A stretch of DNA of 64,000 nucleotides from Epiperipatus broadwayi. Its lineage: Eukaryota; Onychophora; Udeonychophora; Euonychophora; Peripatidae. A program made the position numbers and the translations under genes. The stretch spans positions 5,294,682 to 5,358,681 of the forward strand of contig JAQFVV010012398.1 of NCBI GenBank assembly GCA_028023455.1. Direction: 5' to 3'. This document shows positions 22,261 to 36,969 of the stretch, one piece after another. Every line of letters begins with the position of its first letter. Positions within the stretch are counted from its first letter, which is position 1. The notes under the pieces were generated by a model. It saw nothing but the letters and a program-made list of their open reading frames with translations. It did not search any database and had not been told where the DNA came from.

Positions 22261-24890
22261 TTTATATATAATATTTTTTACTTTTCAGTATTGCACAATA
22301 AATAAAAGTATTTATTATAAAAATATATGTATTGAACTGGGTCAGAGAAAATCGCTTTGATTATTTTCTTTAAAATCTCAAATTTTAACTCAGGCTGCAC
22401 TTTCACTATTGCAGCAGATCGACCATTCAAGCAGGGAAGTATAATACCACAGGTAGATGAAACACCAATGATATCTATAGCCAGACTGAGGCTATACAAA
22501 ATATAACCTATAATCACATTTCCAGGCTATAGCACTTCTCGGCTTCTAGATTCAAATCCCTGCTATTCAAATCATTTTATTTGTTTTGATGCTTAATCTT
22601 GGGCGCCAGCTAATTACAAGTTATATAGTCAGCATGCCCAGGTGACAGGTATACAATCCAGCACTTAATATATCCCCAAGGTAGCTTCTTTTCTCAATTG
22701 TGAGGAGGAAATCTTTGATACACTTGCCCAACACTTATAATTATTTATAAATTAATCTATTAGTGACGTAGTTATAAGAGAGAGAGAATCAATCAGACAA
22801 TAATTAAGCAAACCAATATTTTCTTTACACACACATAATTATAACATAATATATATTAATTTATTTCAAACGCTTATGAAGTAAAGCCTTAACACAATAT
22901 AATAAAATTTTACATTTATGTACACACATATTTATAACGCAATATAATAATAATTTATAGATACAATATTAAAGATTACTTTGGCTGGTAACTATTAAAA
23001 TTCTTTCATTCACATATATGTGCAAATTTTTAGAATGGGAAAATAAGAATTATATTTACGTAGGATTTTCGATAGCGTGTCACACTTTCATGGATACATT
23101 TCCTTGTTTGTTTCTTATTTGTTGATAACCAACCGGTTGGCCTTTTCTTTCCATCAGTGTTTTTGGCTTCTTATTGATTTTCAAGTTTACATTGAGGTAG
23201 AGAGATATCGATAGTTTACAGATCACGAGGCGAACATGAGTTCCAGGTGGAAAACATTTGATGGTACTGAGGACTGGGATCGAAGGCTAGCCGCACACTC
23301 CAGTTGTTGTTTAGCACTGCATACTGCTAGGTCAGCCTTCAGTGAAGATAATTTTGCTGCGTCTGAAACAATCTGACTAAGCAATAATGACAATGATTGA
23401 ATTAATGAATAACAATACTCGTCTATATGTTTTTTTCTCATTGTTTCTATTTATTGTTCTTTGATCTAGTTTAATTAATTTTATATCTTCTTAATTAATT
23501 TCTGCATTTCGTTTAAATCTAATCTCTTGCTTAGATTAATATAATACTTCGATAAGATAGTGTCTGTAGTCTTTTCCTTTGTTTCTTTAATTAGTTCAAA
23601 TGGGAGTTATCTTTTCTTTTATCATCCAAGCAATCTTTAATGAAATGCAAATTTTAAAAGTTTTTCTTTTTACAAATTATATTTTTAGTCTAATTTCATT
23701 TTCTCATTCATTTGTTATTATTTTCTCTTTTTTTTGATAAATTTATAAAAAGGAAAGCTAGTTTCAATTGTTACTTAGAATTATCCCCCCCCTCCTACTC
23801 ACTCTTTAATATTAAAACTTATTTTTGAAAGAAAAGGGTGTTGCAATACTTTATTTTTGCAAGTTTGCATTTGAAAAAAAAAAAAAAACACTTTAGAAAT
23901 TATGTTTTTTTTTCTATTTTATTATTATTACTTTTCTTTTTTTTTTTAAATCAGTTTGATCATTTATTTTAAAATAATTATATATGTGCGTAGTTTGAGA
24001 GGTAAAATGTGTCAAATTGACCATTTTATCTCTAATAATTTATTTATAGCTTTTCCCTTAATTATTTTTTTTTCAACACAAAACATTTTATTTTATGAAC
24101 GTTATTTCCATTCTTCATGTAACCCAAGTATTTGTTTTATTTCGTTAACAAAAATTCATACAAACTACTGAAGTTTTGCTTAATGTTGTCAGATGGCTCC
24201 CTTTTTTTATCAATCTCAATGACCAAGCGTTGTAAGTTCCTTTTTCCTCCACATCCTTTGCCACGATGAATGCATTGTTGTCATATTTACATATCACATA
24301 CGGACCGTTGCAGATTGGTTGAAACTTTTTGTAAGTGTTTTTCTGAATGGCTCACAGGGTTAACCCTTGTCATGTCTTTGTCTCCTTCCATAAATTCATT
24401 TTTTTTAAAAGAAGCTACTTTTACAATCAGTTAAAGTAAGATTTGTTTTTATTCCTATTTTAGTTTATTGTTGATAATTTTGAGTGTAATCTTTTTTTTT
24501 TTAAGTAAAAATATTTATAAAATATACTACTACCTTCTCATGCACATCACTGAAAACTTATTGAACCAACGTGTTCGAAATTTGGTCCACTAACATCTTT
24601 ACAGTAAACAAATGAGGGGACTACCCTGAAATACTTCATTGTCATATTGCATTGTCATTTGTTTCTAACATATATACAAAATTTGAAGGAAATCCATTTG
24701 ATAGAAATCTATTAAAATTCTATTACAAAATGTATCATAAACAAACAGAGTCTAAGTTAAGTTAAAGCATTTAAAAAAAATCCAATGATTATTTGCAATT
24801 AATATCAATTCTGATTTTTTAAACATATATAATTATTGTATTATGGTTATATATTTATGTATACTTTATTTTAAGTACATTAATATATAT
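22261..24890. other. Unassigned block with some GC-richer segments
   Basis: No gene is established. An 80-codon minus-strand frame (22278-22517) and an overlapping + frame are both open. The stretch at 22520-22760 has lower AT content and includes AGATTCAAATCCCTGCT, like a tRNA B box without an A box. The part at 23100-23440 is also less AT-rich. The whole could be decayed LTR sequence. From 23450 it is T-rich filler. Confidence 0.35.
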
Positions 24891-24901
24891 ATATATATAC
24901 T

Positions 24902-24994
24902 CAGAAAATAATAATAAATTCTTTATAACAGCTACATAAATATCAATAATAATTTTACACTAAACTGTTATAAAGAATTTATTATTATTTTCTG
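24902..24994. repeat. Perfect 30-bp inverted repeat
   Basis: The left arm at 24902-24931 (starting CAGAAAATAATAATAAATTC) and the right arm at 24965-24994 are exact reverse complements over 30 bp, with a 33-bp loop. The length and perfection exceed what low complexity alone would readily give. Confidence 0.8.
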
Positions 24995-27900
24995 ATTATT
25001 ATTTTACAGAAGAACAGCATAAAGATTTTTATTCTTTTCCAATTTTGATATATATATTCATATTTTTCAGATAATAAATATGGAATATTTTGAATTATAA
25101 TACCTGATTTGTTTATTTTTTTCTGATTCCTTTAAATGTGATTGACTGAGAGTTCGTTATAGTTGTTCTTAATATATAAACATTTTTATAACAAATTATA
25201 AATGTAGAAATGTGTACACTTGCATAAACTCATATGCATTCATTAGTTATCAACTTCATATGCAGTGATGCTACAATGTGGACACTTTTTATCATGTGTA
25301 TGCATATACAATACAATTTAATTTAAATACTACAGTACATAAACGTATGATTTTTAAGCAAAAATGATTTCAAAAATGAATAACAATAAAGATATAATTT
25401 AAAAAATTACTTGTGTAAGTATTAGTGAGAGTGTGTTTGTTCATTTAATCATATTTCCTCAGAAAAAAAATCACTTATTGTATTTTTTTATTGTTACAAA
25501 AATAGATCAGATTTGTTTTTTCATTATTTCAAGAAAGAATAATTCATTTTTCATAAATAAACTCATTTTTATTTTTTTATTTATACTGAAATAAAATTAG
25601 TTATGCTATGGTTACAATTTTTATGCTTTGGAAAGAAATTATAAAGATTATAACTTCAACATTACAGTTATTTAATTCACAGATGTTTAAAAATTTAAAG
25701 ATGAGGAGCAAAAAAGACATATTTGATCTTTACTAAAGTTATATATCAAAAATATATCACACAAAGTTTAATAATTTTAAATTTACTAAATTACTGCTAA
25801 AGTTTTCTTGTCCATTTTGTTAATATTTAAAAGATTTAAATGGTTTTGTCATTTGAAAAAATGTTTATTTTTTATACAGATGCAAAAAACTTGCAACAGA
25901 TTGATATCACATTAGATTTAGAAAGAACTGTTATACTGAAAAATTTAATGTATATTCACATCTTTTTTATTAATTTATGAAATTTTAATGTTTTTCTTTA
26001 TTTACATTTTTTTGTAACAGATGTTGAAACCGCACACAATTTTATTATATACACATTCATATCAAAATTATTTTGACACGTGAAAGCTTATATTCATAAT
26101 TATTTAAACATAATCATATGCAATTATGCAAGCTATTACATACATGTAATTCATATATATATATATATTTATATTACATTTATATATATACACATAAATA
26201 TATAAATGTTTGTATATACACATAGAATAATATATCTTTTATGGAAATATAGATATCTACACCTATATATTCAAATTATAAATGTACACACGCATGTTAC
26301 ACGTGCATATCAATGTATTTAGTCAAAATGCATATATATATATATAGAATTTTACATGATGTTAAGATATTTGCCATAATATAATGTAACAGTAAATGAA
26401 TTATACTTCTCTAGGTTCTTCTCATTGTATATACTTCAGTAGTTTGAGTTTGAAACCAAAATCATAATATACGTTATATAGATAAAATCTTCCATGTTCA
26501 ATAAGTATAAATATATAATTATAAATGTAAGAATATCCCCTACATATATCTGTGAATCTTATAAATCATGATTTAAATCTATATTATTAAATTTAATAAC
26601 AGGGGTAATGATGATGGTTTTATGATCAATCACTCTAAAAGTATTTTATTTATTTTTGGTTTCTATTGAGAGAAATTCATGCCACTAATTCGCCGCAAAA
26701 GAGAACGTTTACTTAGAATTATGTAAGATAATGATCATCATCATTTACAAATCCTTACTGTAACACCCCCAGCATATCCCTCAGTGGTTCATATGTTTTC
26801 AGAGTTGTGGATATTTTTATGAACTAGCATATATGTGTGTGTTGAAATTATAATATTTAAACTTATGAAAAACAAACGAACTGGATTAATAAAACAATAT
26901 AACCATTTATTAATAAAACATAATGTATGTAGTTTGATTGTAGTTTTATGATAACAATTCCAAATGTAGATCTCAAATCAAGCCCATAATAATTAATATT
27001 ATTTTAACCTATAGTTCATATATTTCAATTTTTTCTTGTTCAGTACTTTCACATATAAATATAGAATCAAGCACACAATACTTAATCTATTTTTAACAAG
27101 CAATCATATATTTAAAAGTTTCTTCCTGCTAGTAATTTCACATATAGATATAAAATCAGTCATCTAATCATTAATATATTTTTAACAAACTTCCTAGATT
27201 TTAATTTTACTTCTAGTAATTCCACATAATACCTCATTTAATATATTTCAGTTCGAGTTTATACTCTTAATTCAAATGTAATTCACTTCTTTCCATCTTT
27301 ATAAGTTTAAAGTCTCTTTTTAATATTATAGAATAAATAACTTAATGTCTTACTGCTAAAAACAAACCTATAATGAACTACATCCTAAGTTTCTGATGTC
27401 AGATTTTTCTCTATAATTACTGACTGTCTTCCTTCTCTTGATTCATTGGATACGTAAATTAGCTTTATATTAGTATAGTATATATATATAAGTTTTTAGC
27501 AATTCTGCTGCATAATTTGTTTTTTTTCCCTTTACTGGCCAATTATAAGAAGTAGCGATATAATTTCACACCCTGCAATATTATTGGATTGAGCTGCATA
27601 CTCTGGGTCTTTCGACTGATGTGCTACTTATTTTTTGCTGAGTCTTTTGTGGCAAAAGATTCACAACTATAATATCTTTTAATATAAACATTGCAATTTC
27701 AATTATGGTAAAGCAAACTCTTCTCCATATGGCTCACATCAACTGCTCTAACATATATCCTGCAGTTTAGAATCCATAAATCCATATTAGGGTGAAGTTG
27801 ATCTCTGAATAACTGTTTACTGTCTGCATCATTACCTTAATATAGAATATCCTACTATCTTGGACCCTAGAGAAAAATATTCCATTGTATTCTTCAACAA

Positions 27901-30825
27901 AAGAAAGAAATAGCTGTTTGTTTTGTTTTCTTTATCTAATACGTATTACGAGAAATAAATTCTGTCATCTTTTACTATTTTATTTATAATTAAAAAAATA
28001 TTGTTAATTCATAATTCTTTTTCTTGGATTTAAACTCATCCTTCTATTTTCTGTCAAAATCGATAAGACTTTATTTACAACATGATTTGAAATAGGTAAG
28101 ACTAAAAAGATCTCAAAAATGGCATTTAATTTACAAACTGCATATTTTTTCTTTCTTTACCGTATATATGTATATGTTGGTGCTGACACATATGTTATTC
28201 CTCAAATCGGATTATTGCAATTACACTCTCGCTACTAGGGTTATAATATAGTTATTCATAATATTTGATGTTTTTATATACAATAGTTTATATTATCATA
28301 ATTTATTTTGTATCTAATACTTATAAAATGTTTAAATGAAGTTGATATTATGATATCCCTGTTACACCCCTCTTCCCCCCACACACATAGATTTAGCAAT
28401 ATTGCTATTACATATTTTATCATATCATAGACATTATTTTATACATTACACTGATTGTTTTATGTTATATAAAATTGCCTTGTTATTGTTTATTAAATAA
28501 CTACATTTTTTATTGCTATAAACAAAGGAGATATATAATAGTTTTATTTATGTACCTTTGTGCTTGCATATATGTTTGTGTATTTTTGTATATTTATACG
28601 TATTTATATAGATGTCAGTAGCTATCTATATTTGCATACATAATATTTAATGTGTATGTATGTGTATATTGGATCGTGTAAATATGATTATATTTAGTTG
28701 TATACAGTAATAATAAGACATTAAAGTATTAATGGTAATAATAAATATTATTAATAACGATTATAAAATGATTCATTTAATCTCAAACCTTTGAAAAATA
28801 CCAAAATTTTTCTATAGTAGTGAATCCTTATATATTTTTAATTTACACTCACCTGTTAATATATACAGTATATAGATATCTATGTACAATTTTATTTAAA
28901 AAGTACAACATTCATAACAAGTCATTAACAAAAATAATAAACAAACAAACAGAAGGTAAAACTGTACAATTTTAACACATATCTGTAAGTATTTTTAATA
29001 TGTATGTAAACTTCCAGTCACAGTACTTATAACATTTATTATTGGGCAATCCAAATTGACCAATCTCTCAGCAGTATAAATGCATTTCAGAATTCTCCCT
29101 TATCAGCTACCTAGAGTGTCACCTGATTTTTATGCAATAAAACAATGTCTATTTAAATTTACATCTGCTTACCTTATTTACATGTACCAATACTTTTAAA
29201 TGCATTAATTTATTGAATTACATATTTACATATTTAGTTTATTAATTAAGATTTAATTAATCTTATGAGTTTATGTGCCTCTGCCATGATTAATATTTAC
29301 CTGTGTCAGAATAGGTTAATTTATAGAAGACTGCTAAATTGGTAATTGACACTTTAATATCACCTTAATCATTCTAATGTTATTAATATATGAAGATCAG
29401 TTGTTATATTGCATGGGTGATTGGTGTTGCTCTAGTCAGCTCAATAAGGAGATTCTTGAAATATATTAAAAGATTGCTGAATATTTTTTTTTTTTTTTTT
29501 TACATAATGTGTTGAAAATTATAAAATTCAATTTTTTTCAGCTGGTTTTATAGACATGCTGTCATCATATTTTTATGGAATTCTAAAATCTAAATATAAT
29601 TGGGTGCAGAATAAATTGATTAACTATAATTAGTGCACTTTTTTTTTTAGCTATAATTTTATAAATATAAGAAAACAGACAAAGAACATTATATGTAGCA
29701 TAATTTTACAATTCATATCATAATTATGTTTTATCTTTTTTTTTCTATTATTTTACAATTTCAATAAACGTATACAAAATGACATTGTATAGTACATCTT
29801 TAAAATTCAGAGGTATAGTTTTGTTTTTTTTTAAGCAAAAGATCATGTTATCTTAAATAATTTAATTAAGTGAATTATAGCCCTTTTTACCAAGATAGGT
29901 TTTGTTAGAACTTGAACTGTAGTTTAGACTCTAGGATTCACCAGTAGGAAGAATTAAATAGTTTGCTAATATATTGAAATAAAATTGACACATCATTGTT
30001 TTTATCCTATATTTCATTTCCCGATCATTCCAAGGACCTTAAGGAAATTATCCAAGAAATCTTTGAGATTTGAAATCAGATTTAGAAGAGATTCTAGAAT
30101 AGTCCCTAAACTATACATTTTAAGGTTTTTTCCAATTACAAAAATTTTACTTTCACTTGTTGAAAAACAATCTTTCATGAAATTTATTTTTCTGTTTTTA
30201 TCTATGGTTTTCTCACTTCATTTATTTTCCAACCTGTAGATATTCACAAGTATCTTAATTAAATATATATTTCCAGCAAAAATCAAACAAATAATTAAAT
30301 AATTATAGAATGCAATACAAAATCTTGATTACTAAATATTAAAAATAATATACAATAGTGTACTTTTTTTTGTTGTTGATAAAATGAGATATTTATTTTA
30401 ACAAAAATGAATTGTAAATTCAATTAATGTTTCACAAGAAAATTAATTATTATTTTCATTACTTTACAATACCAAATTATAATAAATTTGTTTAAAACAA
30501 TTAATATTACTATTATAGTTATCTTGAAGTGAAATTTGTATAATGCAGTAATTTATTTGTATATACATATATACTCACAGACTTCTTGATCACCAACACG
30601 TTCCAAATTATTAAATTGAAGGAATTTTTTTTTTTTGCATAGTAAGCAATTAATGTACAGAAATTAGTCAATTAAATTTTAAAATATATATATATTTTTT
30701 TCATTAATCTATTATTTGAATAATTTTTGAGGAAGTTCTTTTTGTACAATCAGTGAAAATTAATGTGATATTATTATTGAAATCCACTATTATAATACAT
30801 ATAATATATATTGTTTAGCCTTGAG
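24995..30825. other. AT-rich intronic sequence, no gene seen
   Basis: No coding sequence is supported. There are TA microsatellites near 26150-26350. TGTAACACCCCC at 26759 resembles an LTR start, and a related TGTTACACCCC occurs near 28365, but no matching end was found. The 84-codon open frame at 29985-30239 has no recognised domain. Confidence 0.4.
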
Positions 30826-31045
30826 TATTATTACACTTATTATTTAAGTAATACTTTGGGTGCAATTTGAAAATTATAATTGCAGTTTGTAATGTTATAA
30901 TTGCAGTTTGTAATGTTATAATTGACTATTTATTAGTCTGCATTCAAAACAGGTTTTATTTACCTGTTTAAAGAGATTTACTTAAATTTTTTTGTATCAG
31001 TAATTTCAATTTCTGTAGTCAAATTGCAATCTTTAGTGTATATAT
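30826..31045 (+). repeat. Dispersed repeat A, copy 2
   Basis: This copy shares with those at 0.7 and 56.2 kb the run ACTTATTATTTAAG, GGGTGCAATTTGAAAATTAT, ATAATTGACTATTTATTAGT, CTGCATTC, TTTACCTGTTTAA and TTGCAATCTTTAGTG. Within it the 23-bp unit reading ATAATTGCAGTTTGTAATGT is duplicated in tandem. Confidence 0.7.
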
Positions 31046-34000
31046 TGTACCCTCACTTCTCGATATATGATATAATTTAAAATATGACTAGCTCAATTAA
31101 ATCATTATGCTCAGCTAAAATATGTACAACTATCTTTAATATATTTTAGAAAAACTATATCTTATCAGATTTATTATAAATTTATCAAAAATTAATATAC
31201 TTCAATATTATGTACTAATTAAATAAGTATTTATTAAAATCATGAGACTGTGAAGTGAAGTTACAATTGGTAATTAGATTTACATTGAATCAATGTCTTT
31301 CCAAGACACTGTCTCAATGGCATAAGAATACTATTACTTCTTTATTATCTCATTACGAACTCTACAGCACTCTTATGACTTTTATAAATAAATTATCTTT
31401 AATAATAATAGATAAATAAATCTCAATCTTTTGTTAAGGAATTATAATTAAATGATCTCAGGTTCTTCTAATTATCTTAAAGTAATAATAATTCGTGTAG
31501 ATAGGAATGATAAGGGATTTAATATCAAACCTAAATACACCTAACTTATTCTAATAACAATAACTAACAATAATAATCTTTAGTGTATAGCTTAATCTTA
31601 TCTATTCTATTATACTATTAGTCATTAAGAAAATAAGTAAATCATATACATGTCTTTCATTTCCATATAGTATCTTAATTTTAAAAATAGACCAAAATCT
31701 TATAATTTAACAATCTGTGGCAATAAATAATATTATACTCTTATATTATGCCTTATAATTACTTTATGACCATTGTAATATTATATGTTAATGTCAATCA
31801 ATTTCTATAAATTATATTAAGAAAATATTGTGTTTCTTTCTCAAATAATAAAATAATAAATTCATATTGTGCAAATATTATGTACATTCAAATTATCTGT
31901 TGTCAAATGCTGTGGTGTAAAATAATGAATTCGACACATCTTTTAAAAAAAAAACAACTTAACAAATTTTATTTACATCAACTTTAACAAATAACTTATT
32001 TACACTATTTACATTTACAAATGGAACTAAAGAAAATAAAACAAAAATAAGAAAAAATAATAATACAAGATTTTTACACTGTTACTATTTCCATAATCAT
32101 AAATAGATAATTTATACATTTCTTAAAATGTTCTATCAATAACATTTAATTAAGTTTATGACTTTAAATTTTAATAAACATCATTTGTCCTCAGTTAATA
32201 CAAGAAAAGGTTTTATGTGAAATATCATTCATGTAGCATATATGTAAATAAACAGACTTTAATACTCAAATATTATTTCACTTAAGTCTTACTGTTATTT
32301 ATATTATAATGTACTAGTATATATTACATTTACTATTAATATTACTCAAATATCAATTGATGTATAAACTGATATAACTTTGTAGTATAATAACAATTAT
32401 TGATTATCACTGTTTATTTCATTCCGATATAATGTCATACTACATGTCTTATCAAAATATGCAATAGGTATATGTTCTTTTAAAAATAATATTTAAAATT
32501 ATTCAACAATTTCAAATTTTTATAAAGTATTATATCAAATAAAAATTCTATGATTCTTTTCCATTTAAAAAAAAACTATTACTCTTCTTTACTTGTTATT
32601 CCTATTTCTTCCTAATAAACTTCTATCTACAAATATCATTTTAACCTTATTTAACTTCAGAAAAATAGATGACCAATTTTAAAAAAAATAATAACGATCC
32701 CAACTCTCTTATACCTCATCATCTATATACGATAAACCTTCAATCAAAATATAAATTTCTACATAAAACTAACTTACTTATCTAATAAAATAAAAATAAA
32801 ATATAGATTTTTATACCTCTTATTAACTTGAAAAGGAAAATAAATAACTTACAATAATATAATAAATCTAATTCTTAATATTGTAGCAGAAAACATTAAA
32901 ATTTATTCACGAAAGAATCATATAATTATTTCTAGGTTCTCATATTACGTTATACTAAATTTACATCATTAATTTAAAGTATGCATATTAAAATAAAACT
33001 GCTATTATTAATCTTATGCGTGTATATTATTTAAACATTAATACATTCATTCAATAATCATATAACATTTGGTTGATCTAAAGAAAACATAGTAAATACA
33101 TCAAATTATTATTATTATTACACAATTTTTACCATAAATGATACTTCAATATACAGTCCGTCACACGATGTCCTCCAAGATTTCAGTTTTACAAAATAAT
33201 TTCACATTTACACTCAACAATTATTCTTTAAAATATTACGTGTTGTATAATTATAAAATAAACTTTATGCAATAAAAAATTATATTAATATTTAGTTATT
33301 ACTTTTAAAAAAAAATGTAAATGTACCTTTCCTATCTTTCAATAAATTAATAATTAATTAAATATTTATGTTAGTTAATAAATAAAACATATTACATAAC
33401 ATCCAACGGTGTCTTCTTTCACTATATTGTTCTTTTTCCTAGGCACAAATTTTCACCAAACATTACTTCCTTTTCCGGTACATCACGTGTTTTTAAAAGT
33501 TTTTATGAAATAAATGAAAACGTTTTTTTTTTTTAAAAATAAAGAAAAAGTCAGTTCCATCATAAGAATAAAATAATAATTAAAATAGTTTATGGAATCC
33601 GGATTCATTTCTTTTAAAGATGAAAAAATATTATTTAAAAGTTATTATTTTTAGCATTAGTCTATAATTTATAAAGTTCTTATTTAATTATTTTAACTTT
33701 ACTTGGATATCCACATGTAATTTATTTGCGCATTCCTTGACAAATATTTAGGTAAGATTACTTTTAGATTCTTCTGTACGACCAGCGTTCAGACTTTTTA
33801 ATATAATAATTTTATTTATAGGTACGTCTTTACCCATTAAATTTCCAATTTATTTGCCTTTTAAAACTGTCAAAATGTAGTCTTTTAAACCATAAAGACT
33901 TAACAAGGCAAATATTTTTATAATCATAATTATTTACCATCTTTACTAAGTTATATACTTAGATTTATAATTTACAAATACTTTCTTCATAAAGAAGTAT

Positions 34001-35408
34001 TTTTCATTCTTTTAAATATCTGTTTTATAAAATTAATTACCATCAGCTTTTAAATTTATATAAGGTCCAACATATTATTTTTATGCATCTAGAAACTCTC
34101 CTAGTTAATCCAGCGTTTGTTAAATTTTTAGTATAAAGTCTCCAATATATTTTATCCTTATACGATGTTTCCATGACTATTTGATAGTAAATTGAGCTTC
34201 AATAGAAAAACGATCAATAGGAAATTATAATAAATTAACACTGCATATTTATCGGTAACTTTTATAAATTATTTTAAAAAACTACTCTCTTATAATTTTA
34301 AAACGATTTTGAGAGCGTCTATAATTACTTAGCTATTTCTAATAGCACCCTTTACTTTAAGAATTTCAATCACAATCCTCCTCCGAACAATTGAACCTTG
34401 GTTTTATACCGGAAGAAAACTCCCACTTGATTGGTGAGTTAAACAATCAACTTGCTAGCTTATTTACATATTTTACCAACAATACAGAATTAAAAATAAA
34501 TAATGACTTATTTAATATTTATTATTTATCACATTATTAAATTCTTAAATCAATCTTTATCGTTTATTTAAATCCATTAAACATTTTTTAAAATATACTT
34601 TCTTATTTTATTTCACTTTTAACTTTTATAAGATTATTTTTATAAACAAACTAAGTCTATTTTTTATTCGTTATGTTTTTAAACAGTATTTTAAAAATCA
34701 GATTTAATATTTCACATTAATTATTTTTTACTTTTATCTCATGATAGCCAATATAATATTTATAAATTTTATAACAGAATTTTTAAAATAGCTTTGCAAC
34801 TTTACTAAAAAAAAACTCCCAAGCATGTGTGTATGTGTCTAATTAACATCTGTTTTTTTACAACAAAGCTACAAACGCTTGTAATAATCTAAAAATAAAC
34901 TAACAATTCATTTTTTTAAAATAAATATTTTTAAAATAAATAATATCTTATAACAATTTTTTAAAATAATAATTCGATATTATTAAAATCAAATATTAAT
35001 CTTCTATTATGTACTACTAATAATTAAAATATTTATATTCATTTATTAAATATTAATTTTTATCAACAATAAATATATGCATTTAAATTTAACTTGTCTT
35101 TTAAAACTTTTAACTTTAAACATTTATTTATTAAATTTATTTATGCAGTATTGATTATGGCCAGTTTTCCCAACCATATACTATTATCATTCCTATTGAA
35201 ACGTCTCTTTCAAACATCAGCACAATTTTTACATATCAAACATTCATAGATTACTTTAATTACACTTTTTAAAAGATTGTTATAAACAAAATTAACATCA
35301 TATAGCTAAATATATCTTAAATTTAAAATTTTTTAAATAGATTGATACAACAATTTATGGAGACCCATACAAAAGGGCACAATATAAATATATTGAACCA
35401 TTAATAAA
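31046..35408. other. G-depleted domain, possible solo LTR inside
   Basis: The + strand is markedly poor in G compared with C across most of this block, especially 32400-33400. No coding sequence is seen. TGTAAAATAATGAATTCGAC (31916) could be one end of a minus-oriented LTR. On the minus strand near 34405-34415 there is a TATAAAACC box. A matching partner end and a target duplication were not found, so the LTR idea stays tentative. Confidence 0.35.
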
Positions 35409-35512
35409 GATGGGATTCCACCTTTATTGTTAAAAGGAGGTTACCTTGACAACAGTTTGAAATTGTTGATTGTTATTGATATTGGGGTTGGCTAAGTGTT
35501 GACTGGCTTTTA
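35409..35512 (+). repeat. Dispersed repeat B, copy 3
   Basis: The order is CCACCTTTATTGTTAAAAGG, TTACCTTGACAACAG, TTGAAATTGTTGATTGTTAT and CTAAGTGTTGACTGG. It ends about 180 bp before the POLRMT exon at 35695. Confidence 0.7.
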
Positions 35513-35694
35513 ATGATATATATATACTAAACAATAAGTTTGTGAGTATAATATAAAACATGACTAATCATGAACCTTATATATTAATAATGTTTTGTTG
35601 TTTCTCTAATGAAAGTTGTAGAAAAACGTCAACAAACTAGTTTAAAAAATGCATTTTTAATATATATATAAATGGTGTACTTTTATTTTAACAG

Positions 35695-35767
35695 TATATT
35701 TTCTAATAGGCATATGGTTCCAGGTTTTTATTTAATATATCGGCATGGTGTCCCTCATTCAATAAAG
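35695..35767 (+). CDS. POLRMT: POLRMT exon (mitochondrial RNA polymerase)
   Basis: This 73-bp internal exon belongs to the single-subunit, T7-like RNA polymerase that transcribes mitochondrial DNA. It follows a pyrimidine-rich tract and TTTTAACAG and ends before GTGAGT, both good splice signals. The first base completes a codon from an upstream exon. The remaining 24 codons include HMVPGFYLIYRHG and end in HSIK. The P-x-x-Y-x-x-Y pattern followed by a short link to K-P-H-P matches the segment before the conserved PHP motif in animal POLRMT. The other two frames contain stops. It ends in phase 0, as the exon at 54013 requires. The identification comes mainly from the two exons read together. 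Confidence 0.8.
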
Positions 35768-36717
35768 GTGAGTCCATATAGTTTATTTTTAATTACATTA
35801 AAATTGAGAAATTTTGAGACTCATTTAGTTTCAGTTTAGCAAGTGTTTTTATAAAGGAATTTTCAAATTATTAAATTATACATTTACATTCAAAAGTCAA
35901 ATGCATAAAATCTACTAGGTCTTTCACTATGATTTAATAATTGCAGATATTTCCAATATCCTATAAATTTTCAAAATTATTAACAAAATTTATTTCCAAG
36001 TACTTAATGAATTGAAATTTGCATTATAAAAATACATTGACACATTTTTCATACACTAACATTAATTCTATTTTAATAATTATGGCATTTATTTAATCTT
36101 AACTGATGGTTAATGCAAAAGATGAATCTTTTAATTGTAATGTATTTAATGAACTCATTTTTAGTTAAATCTTTCAATCTCTTAAATAGAAAATCATCTT
36201 CATACCTGTTAATAAAATGATAACTTCTACCTGAAAATTCGTAAAAAAAAAAAAAAAAAACATGAAATAATGTGCAAAATAAGGGTCAATTAAAAAAAAA
36301 ATGCATTCCAAAGTCTTCCATTTTTCTTTTTTTTTTTTCAATCATGATTAGTTTTTTTTGATCCCCAATCCTGCCTTAGTGCATCTTCTTAAAGATTTTG
36401 AAATATATTTTAACAATAATAAAAGAAAATATAACATAATAAAAGATATATAAAAAAAGTTTATATAAAAAAAAGTAATCTTTTTTTTTTAGTTTTCTAA
36501 AATAAACTAAGATTGAGAGCAAAATAAATCATTATAATGTATTGCTAAATTTTTTAATGATTGATTCCTTTTCTTTGAAGTTCATAAAAAAATGTTTGTG
36601 TAAAAAAGAAAAAGATTTATGTGTAAATATAAATGTTTAACCATGTAGCTCACTTAACTCATCTCTGAATCCTACAGTATTTAAATATTAGTGACAATTT
36701 GATATTTCTTGCTCAAG

Positions 36718-36969
36718 TTATCCTATTTGATAAATATCAGCCTTGTAAATTTTTCTGTGTTGTCTAATTCTTGTAGTTAGTTTGGGACAATTAGTATTAA
36801 GCAAGCATGAAACGTAATACTCATGATACCACTTTGCTGAAGCAGATAATTTGAGGAAAATAGTTCCTAGGAGTTTCTTAATTTGCTCATTCATGATTTC
36901 TGTCCATTTAGCAGATACGTTAACAAGCATTGAAGATTTATAGTGTTTCATAGTAGCTTTTTTTTTCAA
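36718..36969 (-). other. Unrecognised 83-codon open frame
   Basis: The minus-strand frame reads with mixed, protein-like composition (for example AKWTEIMNEQIKKLLG and LTTRIRQHRK) in a region less AT-rich than its surroundings. I do not recognise a family and see no splice context. It may be a fragment of a mobile-element protein or chance. Confidence 0.2.

Noticed and set aside
22540-22560. pol III B box (AGATTCAAATCC)
   Set aside because: No A box at a suitable distance upstream and no tRNA-like folding.
29985-30239. 84-codon open frame
   Set aside because: Composition is dominated by Phe, Leu, Ile and Arg from T-rich sequence; no motif and no splice context.
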